From the NCBI RefSeq assembly GCF_965363235.1, contig NC_134846.1, positions 5,647,001 to 5,711,000 of the forward strand: a stretch of 64,000 nt of DNA, read 5' to 3'. The stretch's first letter is position 1, and every line of letters begins with the position of its first letter. The notes beneath the pieces are model-generated. The model had not been told where the DNA came from. It searched no databases and saw nothing but the letters and a program-made list of their open reading frames with translations. Below, piece after piece: positions 23,401 through 30,245 of this stretch. A program made the translations under genes and the position numbers. This DNA is from Mytilus galloprovincialis. Taxonomy: Eukaryota; Mollusca; Bivalvia; Mytilida; Mytilidae.

Positions 23401-26400
23401 AAAAAATTTGGTTGATTATATAGGGACTGAAGCATGATTGGAGCCCCCCCCCCCCCCCCCTTTATGAAAAGTTCTGGTTTTGCCACTGAAATTTGTTAGT
23501 TTCTGGTCTGACATGTAAATGTATGTCACTGTGTAAACTCTCAAATGGGTGACGGGTGATTGGTTAATTACAATGGGGATACTACATGTATCTGGTTTAT
23601 TTTTTTATATATGGGAAAGAAGAGTATGGATAGTGAACCCCCATTGTCAGAAACAAGTGCCTATAATCCCTTTCCCTTTGTACTGTATCAATTTGTGTTC
23701 ATAAAAGATTTAATTTTTATAGATAAAATGAGTGTACATGTATTATATAAATGAAATCAGGGACATATAAAAGTTCAAAGTTCTTTATTTTCCAATTAAG
23801 GGCCCCTGACGGCAATAATGACAACAATACACAATACATTCTGATTCTTAACACATAAACAATTAACATATAATGAGTTTTGTCTCTTGCTTGTTCATGT
23901 TGTTATAAGTGTCAAAAGTGTTGGCTGTTATGTTTTGTTTTGTATATGTTTTTATATGTGTTCATATGTTTCAGCAATGATCCTTTTGTACTGGATTTTA
24001 TCCTGAATAAAATTAGTTAGGTGCTCTTTCGCGTCGATCCGGCCCCACGTCGATCCGGCCCAAGTCGATCCGTCCCACGTCGATCCGGCCCCACGTCGAT
24101 CCGGCCCAAATGTAAAGTCGATCCGGCCCCAATAAAAAAAAATATTTATAAGGAATAAAAATAAAGATATATATTAAAGTAATTCATAAATGTTTATGAT
24201 TTTTATTATAATGTTAAAGGTGTACGGTAAAAAAAAAATAAAAAAATATTTTCTTCAGATGAGTATAAAACAACTAGGTTGATTATGTTTTTATTACAAG
24301 TTTTCAAGATTATTGGGTATAATTATATTAAAACAATTCAGACATCAACATTAATCAGCAGTAATTAGCGTTTTCTTTCAATTGACTGTGACCCTAACAA
24401 GTCTTTCATCTTGTGTAATAACAAATAGTTACATACACAACGGTACAAGCCGATGCCCAAGCTGATACGCACAAACTTTGCTTTTCTTTTAAGTTCTTAA
24501 AATTTCTCAAATTGAGAAATTTTGTTTGATTTGCCTTATTTTATTATGGGGCCGGATCGACTTGGGGCCGGATCGACGTGGACCGGATCGACTTTGGGCC
24601 GGATTGACTTGGGGCCGGATCGGTTTGGGGCCGGAACAACCGGATACCTTAGGTAGTTAGTTTATAATGAAGATAAAATTAATTGTTCGCAGATGAAATA
24701 GGAATTTATTTATATAAGACCAGGTATAAAGTAGCCAAGAGTTAAAGTGAATATGTCTTACATTCTAATGATTTAGTACATGGACGTCTTAACTTTGACG
24801 AGCAGCGAAATTCACCCACCCCACCCCCTTTTTTAGAGAACTTACAGTCGGCATGAAACATGATCATCCACGCTTTCATATTTGATTCGTTTTGGTCCGT
24901 ATTTGCAGTTTCATGTTTACAATGTTCACAAAGTGATAGCGTGAATTATTTCGAGGGAGATCGTGAAGAACACTTTTTTAATTTTGTCTGTCCAGTTTGA
25001 AAACGGATGTTGACAGTGGGTATAATATTTCCGGAGACAAGGGCGGATACCCCAGACCGAAATCCGAATGTAGTAAAATAATAAAAGTGATAAATACATG
25101 AAATACTCGGATAAATAGTAAATTCATTACATGAAAAGGAAATGATGAAAACTTGGATTTCAATATTCATGTTTCATAATCATATTATTTTACACTTTAT
25201 TTTTGCCGTTTAAATCATTTCTTGGGATACGACTTCTTTGAAAATAATTACCTGCAATATCTGGAATAAAGCTTTATCTTTTATGTTGTGTGGCACAAAG
25301 TTAAATCATCCAAGAATGTCATAAATGCAACTTTCAACGAGGAATGCTAAATCCGACGTCAAATAATGGCCGCCATTACGTGTTGACAACGTCGTCTAGT
25401 GAACCGTATCACTGAGCGCCGAAATCCTTACTCAGGCGCTTCCGGTTGTCCTACTGCTATTGAAAACCAATGGACATTTTGTTTACATATGATCATCAAG
25501 TCAACAAAGTAGACACTATAACCTCAGTAACATGTACAGGTCTCTAAGAGTGACAAAGTAGACACTATAACCTCAGTAACATGTACAGGTCTATAAGAGT
25601 GACAAAGTAGACACTATAACCTCAGTAACATGTACAGGTCTCTAAGAGTGACAAAGTAGACACTATAACCTCAGTAACATGTACAGGTCTCTAAGAGTGA
25701 CAAAGTAGACACTATAACCTCAGTAACATGTACAGGTCTCTAAGAGTGACAAAGTAGACACTATAACCTCAGTAACATGTACAGGTCTCTAAGAGTGACA
25801 AAGTAGACACTATAACCTCAGTAACATGTACAGGTCTCTAAGAGTGACAAAGTAGACACTATAACCTCAGTAACATGTACAGGTCTCTAAGAGTGACAAA
25901 GTAGACACTATAACCTCAGTAACATGTACAGGTCTCTAAGAGTGACAAAGTAGACACTATAACCTCAGTAACATGTACAGGTCTCTAAGAGTGACAAAGT
26001 AGACACTATAACCTCAGTAACATGTACAGGTCTCTAAGAGTGACAAAGTAGACACTATAACCTCAGTAACATGTACAGGTCTCTAAGAGTGACAAAGTAG
26101 ACACTATAACCTCAGTAACATGTACAGGTCTCTAAGAGTGACAAAGTAGACACTATAACCTCAGTAACATGTACAGGTCTCTAAGAGTGACAAAGTAGAC
26201 ACTATAACCTCAGTAACATGTACAGGTCTCTAAGAGTGACAAAGTAGACACTATAACCTCAGTAACATGTACAGGTCTCTAAGAGTGACAAAGTAGACAC
26301 TATAACCTCAGTAACATGTACAGGTCTCTAAGAGTGACAAAGTAGACACTATAACCTCAGTAACATGTACAGGTCTCTAAGAGTGACAAAGTAGACACTA

Positions 26401-27295
26401 TAACCTCAGTAACATGTACAGGTCTCTAAGAGTGACAAAGTAGACACTATAACCTCAGTAACATGTACAGGTCTCTAAGAGTGACAAAGTAGACACTATA
26501 ACCTCAGTAACATGTACAGGTCTCTAAGAGTGACAAAGTAGACACTATAACCTCAGTAACATGTACAGGTCTCTAAGAGTGACAAATTCATATAAACCTC
26601 TCTGCCATTTACAATGTATTTCTATTTATCAATTTTATTTCTTCTACCATTAAGAAATAAAATAAAAATTTAGGAAACAATTTCTTCTCTGAAATTGCTT
26701 CCCAAAATATTGACTTTATGAGTTTCAATAACAAAAATAACCCAATATATACTCAATCCAACAAATTTTCAACAGGTACAAAGTTAAGTATAAAAAAGAA
26801 GATGTTGTATGATTGCCAATGAGACAACTCTCCACAGGAGACCAAATGACACAGAAATTAACAACTGTAGGTCAATGTACTGCCTTCAACAATGAGCAAA
26901 GCCCATACTGCATAGTCAGCTATAAAAGGCCCCGAAATGACAAATGTAAAACAATTCATTTTGAAACGAAAACATTTTTAATATGTTTATATGACAATAA
27001 AGATTATTATTAAATTATCTGAACAATTCTTTACTTATATTTTACATTTTAGAAAGATGTTTGTAAAGAAAAGGGTGAGAGACTTTGCATTCAGACACTT
27101 CTGATTGGTCTAGAAGATTTGGTTAGAGATTATACTAATCCTTGTGTCAGTGAAGAAATATGGAAGAAGTTTATGACTTTCTTAGTAGAACTTTTCTTCC
27201 TTATTGAGGAAGAAATCAGCATTTGTTCTCTTTACTTGTTACCATTGATTGCACACGCTTTGAATATTACTAGTTTGTTTGTCAAAAACTTTTAG
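8388..27295 (+). CDS. Gene A: probable MIF4G-like domain protein, five joined exons (284 aa)
   Basis: The exons are 8388-8448, 9587-9754, 11110-11385, 12104-12210 and 27053-27295. All junctions use AG/GT sites and the phases match. The protein starts MECKEGKKPKRPTIQYYSIP and has a hydrophilic, Asn/Asp-rich middle. From about residue 150 it is helical, with KPSEVRVLFKAYRNQ, REEYLSILKIVMKDVLTGKD and then WKKFMTFLVELFFLIEEE. That pattern resembles the MIF4G fold of CTIF, MIF4GD and PAIP1, proteins that link mRNA 3' or cap-binding factors to translation initiation. The match is by eye and only the first part of a MIF4G domain is present. Either the domain is shortened or further exons exist. The ATG lies 3 bases after an acceptor, so a 5' UTR exon or more coding sequence upstream is possible. 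AATAAA follows at about 27647. The last intron is 14.8 kb and repeat-filled. The exon structure is well supported; the function is tentative. Confidence 0.6.
8449..9586 (+). other. Gene A intron 1
   Basis: This intron contains the large hairpin at 8987-9132 and, around 9190, a perfect TGACGTCA (CRE-like) sequence inside the same repeat. No coding signal was seen. Confidence 0.5.
8987..9132. repeat. Long near-perfect hairpin repeat
   Basis: The left arm starts 'aatgactgtaatatttttt' and continues into 'aacataaaaaatgtggtgca'. The right arm is its reverse complement, ending 'aaaatattacagtcatt'. The arms are about 60 bp with a short loop containing 'gcgtagcgggtt'. It behaves like a foldback or MITE copy, and I recognise it as recurrent in mussel sequence. 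Confidence 0.75.
9587..9754 (+). CDS. Gene A exon 2
   Basis: This exon has acceptor TATAG and donor A|GTAAGT. It codes for a polar stretch with DDDNNN and VIRVNRNLFEDANNN. A decayed copy of this exon lies at 44155-44240. Confidence 0.6.
9766..9935 (+). repeat. Dispersed 'gatgtggtatgagtgcc' repeat in gene A intron 2
   Basis: It starts 'aagaagatgtggtatgagtgcc' directly after the exon 2 donor region and runs through 'cacagagccttggctcaca' and 'agcaagctataaagggcc'. It is the same subfamily as 29191-29390. Confidence 0.8.
10073..11063 (-). repeat. 'Tatacgaccgc' repeat element with about 190-bp subrepeats
   Basis: The element reads 'ggtcgtataaagctgcgccc' at its right end. Internally it has diverged subrepeats built on 'ataacttgtgt..aagtgta.ggatctctctgaaat' and 'ttaggaattagggacc'. 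It is in the opposite orientation to the larger copy at 20034-21735. A single 'ttgcacagtattgtgcaa' palindrome (about 10867) matches the five in that copy. It lies in gene A intron 2. Confidence 0.75.
11110..11385 (+). CDS. Gene A exon 3
   Basis: The acceptor is TTATAG and the donor G|GTTTGA is weak but in phase. It codes for 91 residues: an acidic N-terminal part (KKVEKDLDHDP), a Ser/Thr stretch (SSDESPTKASTP), and the start of the helical region (ILSHRLQRQIRVNKFLTGHK). Confidence 0.65.
11386..12103 (+). other. Gene A intron 3
   Basis: This is AT-rich sequence with no coding signal and no repeat copy that I can match in the window. Confidence 0.5.
12104..12210 (+). CDS. Gene A exon 4
   Basis: The acceptor is TTTCAG and the donor is AAG|GTTAGT. 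It codes for 35 residues of amphipathic helix (REEYLSILKIVMKDVLTGKD) after a junction codon. It ends in phase 0, matching exon 5. Confidence 0.65.
12660..13285 (+). repeat. 'Taccccacgcaacgaagttgc' element with 169-bp subrepeats and a CCGTCCGTCAGT microsatellite
   Basis: The left end is 'taccccacgcaacgaagttgcgg' and the right end is 'gtggggtatgtgagcgtgctc'. Four units of CCGTCCGTCAGT lie at about 12707-12757. Three subrepeats begin 'gtcatc.caactcctct' at about 12767, 12935 and 13104, a spacing of about 169 bp. A 140-codon frame here is a repeat artefact. It lies inside gene A intron 4. Confidence 0.75.
13319..14985. repeat. 62-bp minisatellite array, about 27 units
   Basis: The unit begins 'gacagacagaggactgttaa' and ends 'tatcaaatggacaaacg', 62 bp by the spacing of successive units. 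About 27 units are present. They vary at few positions (acg/aca/atg before GGACAG, aaataaat/agtaaat, ggactg/ggacag), so variant types recur in a mosaic. The right edge joins the tail of a retroelement copy at about 14986. Confidence 0.92.
14986..15455 (-). mobile_element. Retroelement tail, second copy (3' part)
   Basis: On the minus strand it has the family landmarks in order, starting with 'ccacatgtggatcac' near 15360 and ending at the 'agggacatctaactcataag' end near 15010. It carries about 160 bp of unrelated sequence at about 15040-15195. The upstream part of the same copy lies beyond the TTAA MITE, at 15725-15875. Confidence 0.65.
15460..15720. mobile_element. TTAA-flanked MITE (piggyBac- or Kolobok-type target)
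   Basis: The inverted ends are 'ggtggtacccaacac' and 'gtgttaggtaccacc', flanked by TTAA at 15456-15459 and 15721-15724. The 261-bp interior is non-coding. It sits inside the retroelement copy, splitting its RT relic from its tail, so it inserted later. The TTAA duplication fits piggyBac or Kolobok superfamilies; which one is not known from this sequence. Confidence 0.88.
15725..15875 (-). pseudogene. Reverse-transcriptase relic
   Basis: The minus strand reads TRKLINQDFQVVKLKSFLY, a stop, then SYGHHHKLVDCYRIS. This matches the C-terminal part of the same RT family as 29915-30245, which reads LTRKLINQKFQEMKLKSSLQ there. It is a short remnant, disrupted by an in-frame stop. The family is probably Penelope-like, but this is not settled. 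Confidence 0.6.
15985..16578. mobile_element. TIR MITE, copy 1
   Basis: The left end is 'gaaggagaaggttcagtaag' and the right end 'cttaccggacctactccttt', which are imperfect inverted repeats of about 25 bp. Inside is a second palindrome: 'atgaaagtggccgcattt' near 16225 and its inverted partner near 16315-16345. A second copy in opposite orientation lies at 53857-54432. It is non-coding. Confidence 0.72.
16579..18337. other. Gene A intron 4, unclassified stretch
   Basis: No gene is supported. A 'cagtaggacaaccgga' sequence at 16648 has an inverted match ending at 25456. Short frames around 16619, 16960, 17400 and 18043 have no recognisable motif. Confidence 0.45.
18338..18393. mobile_element. 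56-bp miniature hAT-like element
   Basis: It starts 'cagtggcggatccag' and ends 'ctggatccgccattg', almost nothing but the inverted ends around a G run. It is flanked by a perfect TACTT duplication (18333-18337 and 18394-18398). It is the smallest copy of the family at 488 and 23161. Confidence 0.88.
18399..20033. other. Gene A intron 4 with two partial minus-strand repeats
   Basis: About 18715-18775 is an inverted piece of the 'gccaatgagacaac' family (agagttgtcttattggcat). About 19135-19215 is an inverted piece of the repeat at 46690-47010 (tttctgctctttggttggg). The rest is AT-rich and unrecognised. Confidence 0.5.
20034..21735 (+). repeat. 'Tatacgaccgc' repeat element, long copy
   Basis: The left end reads 'agatgctccgcagggcacag' then 'tttatacgaccgcagagg'. 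The right end is 'ttttgcggtcgtata'. The second half has four tandem subrepeats of about 180 bp built on 'ccaaaatcaatcccaacctt', 'gtcataaaccttgtgt' and 'gcttatttgggcc'. The first half holds the palindromic 35-bp units at 20590-20760. It is non-coding; the 70-codon frame at 20592 is a repeat artefact. Confidence 0.78.
20590..20760. repeat. Five tandem 35-bp units, each with a palindrome
   Basis: Units at about 20608, 20643, 20677, 20712 and 20747 carry an 18-bp near-perfect palindrome, 'ttgcacaatactgtgcaa' or its ttgcgcaat variant. The linker is 'ttgaaaatttcttgcta'. The last unit is truncated. Confidence 0.85.
21736..22710. other. Gene A intron 4, unclassified
   Basis: This is AT-rich sequence without a gene, an array or a matched dispersed repeat. 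Confidence 0.5.
22711..23010 (+). repeat. Dispersed 'gatgtggtatgattgcc' repeat, fullest copy
   Basis: Landmarks in order are 'aagatgtggtatgattgcc', 'gagacaactatccacaaaag', 'aacaatgagcaaagcccata', 'agtcagctataaagggcccc', 'caattcaaacgagaaaac' and 'ggcttgggacaggcacatac', then 'ggcggtgttaaacatgtt'. It is the reference for the partial copies at 180, 26789, 35735, 44035, 45130, 56255, 59147, 61220 and 61605. Confidence 0.85.
23161..23322. mobile_element. hAT-like MITE, copy with TTGGG duplication
   Basis: It starts 'cagtggcggatccagaaatt' and ends 'aaatccgcctatg', with TTGGG on both sides (23156-23160 and 23323-23327). It shares most of its length with 488-640, including 'gtcacgcttcagtgattccc'. Confidence 0.88.
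23770..23885 (-). repeat. Possible LINE 3' end
   Basis: The minus strand ends 'ggaaaataaagaactttgaa', an AATAAA followed by a TTTGAACTTT-type tail like many non-LTR elements. No coding part remains, so this is only a suggestion. Confidence 0.3.
24023..24648. mobile_element. Foldback-like element with ends made of tandem 'gtcgatccggcccc' units
   Basis: The left arm (24031-24131) holds six units of 'gtcgatccggcccca' (15-22 bp spacing). The right arm (24541-24632) holds five to six units in inverted orientation (ggggccggatcgac). The arms converge on 'ggccccaataa' and 'ttattatggggcc'. About 410 bp of AT-rich, non-coding DNA lies between. TTAGGT flanks both sides (24017-24022 and 24649-24654), a possible 6-bp target duplication. 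This architecture is typical of Foldback-type elements; the family is unknown to me. Confidence 0.72.
24655..25502. other. Gene A intron 4, unclassified
   Basis: No gene is supported. It ends with 'tccggttgtcctactg' (25441-25456), the inverse of the sequence at 16648. Overlapping small frames on the minus strand show no motif. Confidence 0.45.
25503..26586. repeat. 49-bp minisatellite array, 22 nearly identical units
   Basis: The unit begins 'gacaaagtagacactataac' and ends 'aggtctctaagagt', 49 bp. There are 22 full units to 26580, then a partial 'gacaaa'. Apart from the first base and one unit with 'tctataag', I see no variation. The array is in gene A intron 4, about 470 bp before exon 5. 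Confidence 0.95.
26789..26965 (+). repeat. Dispersed 'gatgttgtatgattgcc' repeat
   Basis: It matches the 22711 copy up to 'gccccgaaatgacaaatgt' and 'caattcattttg'. It lies just upstream of gene A exon 5. The 66-codon frame here is an artefact. Confidence 0.82.
27053..27295 (+). CDS. Gene A exon 5 (terminal)
   Basis: The acceptor is ATTTTAG. The exon opens in phase 0 and runs 80 residues to TAG. It contains LCIQTLLIGLEDLVRDY and WKKFMTFLVELFFLIEEE, the part that most resembles the middle of a MIF4G domain. It has no start codon of its own at the exon edge and would be missed by an ATG-based search. Confidence 0.62.
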   Translation, partial: KDVCKEKGERLCIQTLLIGLEDLVRDYTNPCVSEEIWKKFMTFLVELFFLIEEEISICSLYLLPLIAHALNITSLFVKNF

Positions 27296-28720
27296 ATTTT
27301 ATAATTTTATTGTCTATCTTTTTGGAGATCAAAAGTTACTGGTTTTATTGTAGTGCAACATTGTTTTTACACATTTTATGTTTAAATAATGATTTTATAA
27401 ATTATGAAAATATTTTAACAAAAATTTCCTAAGAATGTATGACTATTAAAGCATAGTGCTATCAAATTTTGTCTATATTAACAAGATTTGAAAATGTTCA
27501 GAATGATTATAGTAGATTTTTATAACTGAGAACAATTTCAATTTTAAACTTATTATTTCTTCTTAATTATCAGAAGATTCAATTTCCTACATCATTAATT
27601 AGATTTGAAGATACAGAATTTTCCTTTTGCAAATGAAAAAAAACAATAAAATTAATGTGCAAAATCTTATAACAATAAGATGGCTATTTCAACAAGGAAA
27701 TGCATTGTTTGAATGTTTAAAAGTGAATAAATTATATCACTTGCTTAAGTGTGAAAGCTTTGAAATTATCTCAGGGTCCAAAAATGTAATTTTGTCTCAT
27801 CTATGATGAAAGTTGTAGAAGCAAGTCGTTGGCAGGCTATGATCTTTTGGCGTTCAAAGCATCAACAATTGTTAAAATTTGTGATAAAGTTACACAGGAG
27901 ACACATACCTGAAAGTTAAGTTTATTTAAAAAAAAAAAATTAAGGACACATTAATGTAATTTTAAATAATCAGAATAAAAACTATTCAGCAAATTGTCAA
28001 CGATGTTATCTAGTTTTGAAATGAAAGATTAAACATTCAATCAAAATCTATAAAATTTATCCCTTATATTAGTGACTGTTATAAGTATTTACTGTTTTTA
28101 ATCAATTTATTTTACAGCATTCTATTGTTTATACTGAAAAGTATTCTTTTCTCAAAAAAATAAGTCAACTGATATTGACACATTATTGAACTTTTAACTT
28201 GATTTCAATTACATCCCAGCCTTTGCAAATTTGTCCTAATGACTGCAAGTAAAGCTAAAATTAGCCAACCATAAACCATTTATATATATATATATATACC
28301 TTGCAGCCTACTTGGACATGGTACTGTTGTTAATCAGTTAAACAAAATTATGTCAGTTTAATCAAATTTTCACAATTGGTAAATTTTATTTTATACACAG
28401 AATAGCAATTAAAGTGATCAAACAAATAAAGGATCAGGATTAATTTTGTAAATTAAGGGTAAAGTCAGCTGAAAATAACTGAGAGAAGGACTTTTACATA
28501 ATATTTGAAAAATACTGCTTGTTTGAATTTGTGATGTTCTTGATGCTGATTGGTTGAATTGGTGGTGTGACACTTGAAGTTAGCTGCTTTGATTTTGATA
28601 TCTGGTTATGGTTTGAAAATTTAATTGAACTGACGAGCAGCAAGAAAACGAGAAAAGTCCTGTCAAGGTTTGGTGTCATTAAACTGTTGATTTATAAAAG
28701 ACCTTAGAAATTTTGTTTTT
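27296..28720 (+). other. Gene A 3' flank, duplicated at 44285-45885
   Basis: AATAAA at about 27647 is a likely polyadenylation signal. From about 27470 onward the sequence aligns with 44285-45885 (for example 'tctatattaacaagatttga' and 'cttaattatcagaagattc'), with indels and a roughly 260-bp extra block in the second copy. A (TA)n tract lies at about 28280-28300. Confidence 0.7.
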
Positions 28721-28899
28721 AGACAGATCTAATAAATATGTTAACTACCTAGAAGGTGATTTTAATTTGATTTTTTTGAAAGTCTCGTGTATATATTTGT
28801 GTAGGTTCACTTGATACCAGTGCTGGTGTTTTTTGTTAAATTTAAATAAAATAAACATTTTATGTAAGATGTTGATTTGTGTTTGAAAGAGAATGTATT

Positions 28900-29105
28900 T
28901 TAAGCTCACACAGCCTAAAAAGCCATGTGAGCTTTTGATATCCCTTGACATCTGTCGTGGTGGTCCCTGATATCTCAAAACAAAAGCAGATAGAGCAAGT
29001 CTGATTATGGTAAAAATGATCAGTAGGTCAAGGTTGAACTGTTGAATTTTCAGAAAAATAGGACAACCCATTTTGGAGTTATTGCCCATTGAATATTTAG
29101 ATAGT
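28900..29105. repeat. Partial relative of the 6540-8332 repeat
   Basis: It shares 'agagcaagtctgat', 'ggtaaaaatgatcagtaggt', 'tgaattttcag' and 'ggacaacccattttggagtt' with that family, in the same order, but only one subunit. Confidence 0.5.
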
Positions 29106-29190
29106 TAAAATGTTTAACAAAATACAATCCACAAGCCAACATCGATGTTTTGTCAATTGGCACCTTGTTCATGATGTAGGAGTTATTGTA

Positions 29191-29390
29191 AATAAGAAGA
29201 TGTGGTATGAGTGCCAAAGAGACAATTCTCCATCCAAGTTACAATGTATAAAAAGTTAACAATTATAGGTCAAAGTACGTCCTTCAACACAGAGCTTTGG
29301 CTCACAGCGCACAGCAAGCTATATAGGACCCAACAATGATTAGTGGAATACAATTGAAGCAGGAAAACCAACTGGATTATCTATATAAAA
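29191..29390 (+). repeat. Dispersed 'gatgtggtatgagtgcc' repeat
   Basis: It carries 'cacagagctttggctcacag' and 'cagcaagctatataggaccc', matching the copy at 9766-9935 more closely than the 22711 copy. Confidence 0.8.
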
Positions 29391-29584
29391 AGTCTGTCAA
29401 TCTTTACATCTGAAATTTGGATCTTCCAAGGAGAGCACTAACCGAATTTATCCAAAGATTAATTAACTGAAATTTATAGTTGGATTTCTTGTGACTTGTG
29501 TTCATGGACGTTGTATCCACTGTAAATTAAACATATCTTACAGTTAAATTTTATGGCACATTATTCTGTTTTGTTTTAGTTTTC

Positions 29585-29850
29585 GATAAAACCTTTACAA
29601 TGATAGTCGAAACATACCAAAGGGATATTCGAACTCAAAAGTCGAAAACAAATTGACAATTTCATTGCAAGAAAATAAAAATGATCAAAAGACAGTAAAC
29701 AAAATACAAGATAGAAAACTAAAGACGGAGCATCAAAAACCGGGGGTGCTATCATTTTCTCCAGAAGGGTAAGCATAATTATCCTGCTCCACATGTGACA
29801 CTTGTCTTGTTGCTAATGTAAGTATAAGCCCGGTGATGAGTATAATTCAG
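29585..29850 (-). mobile_element. Retroelement tail, third copy
   Basis: The minus strand has 'tgtcacatgtggagcaggat', 'gcacccccggtttttgatg' and 'gtctttagttttctatctt'. It follows the RT relic at 29915-30245 without interruption. Confidence 0.65.
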
Positions 29851-29914
29851 AAGGTCACATTCAATGAAAAGAGGACAGCATCATGGTTACCACAATTGGA
29901 AGATAGCATGTCAT

Positions 29915-30245
29915 CCTGAAGCATATATATACCATAAAGGTCAAACAACTCGTGAAGACGTCTGTAATCTTGAAGGGAGGATTTCAACTTCATCTCTTGG
30001 AACTTTTGGTTGATAAGCTTCCTTGTAAGCTATAACTATCTTTTTATTCTTTATTTCAAGTTCGACGGAACAGATGCGTTGAACATAGTCCCCAAACTTT
30101 GAATTATATTGAAGCTAGAGGATAATGCTTGATTCTTTTCATTCTTCCTAAGAAGCTTCTGTATGAAGTCAGCCTTTTATGAATAACGCAGCAAGTCTGC
30201 AAGAAGAGGACCACAGTTGGTTCCCATGGAAAAGCCGATTGTTTG
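29915..30245 (-). pseudogene. Reverse-transcriptase relic, internally deleted
   Basis: The minus strand reads TIGFSMGTNCGPLLADLLRY, then a stop, then KADFIQKLLRKNEKNQAL. After a deletion it reads LTRKLINQKFQEMKLKSSLQ and DYRRLHELFDLYG. The x-PMGTNC-x-PLLADL motif is an RT segment known to me from many mollusc genomes. The catalytic RYIDD region is missing. It may be Penelope-like; the exact class was not determined. Confidence 0.65.

Noticed and set aside
25503-26586. CRISPR array
   Set aside because: All 49 bases repeat without spacers, so it is a minisatellite.
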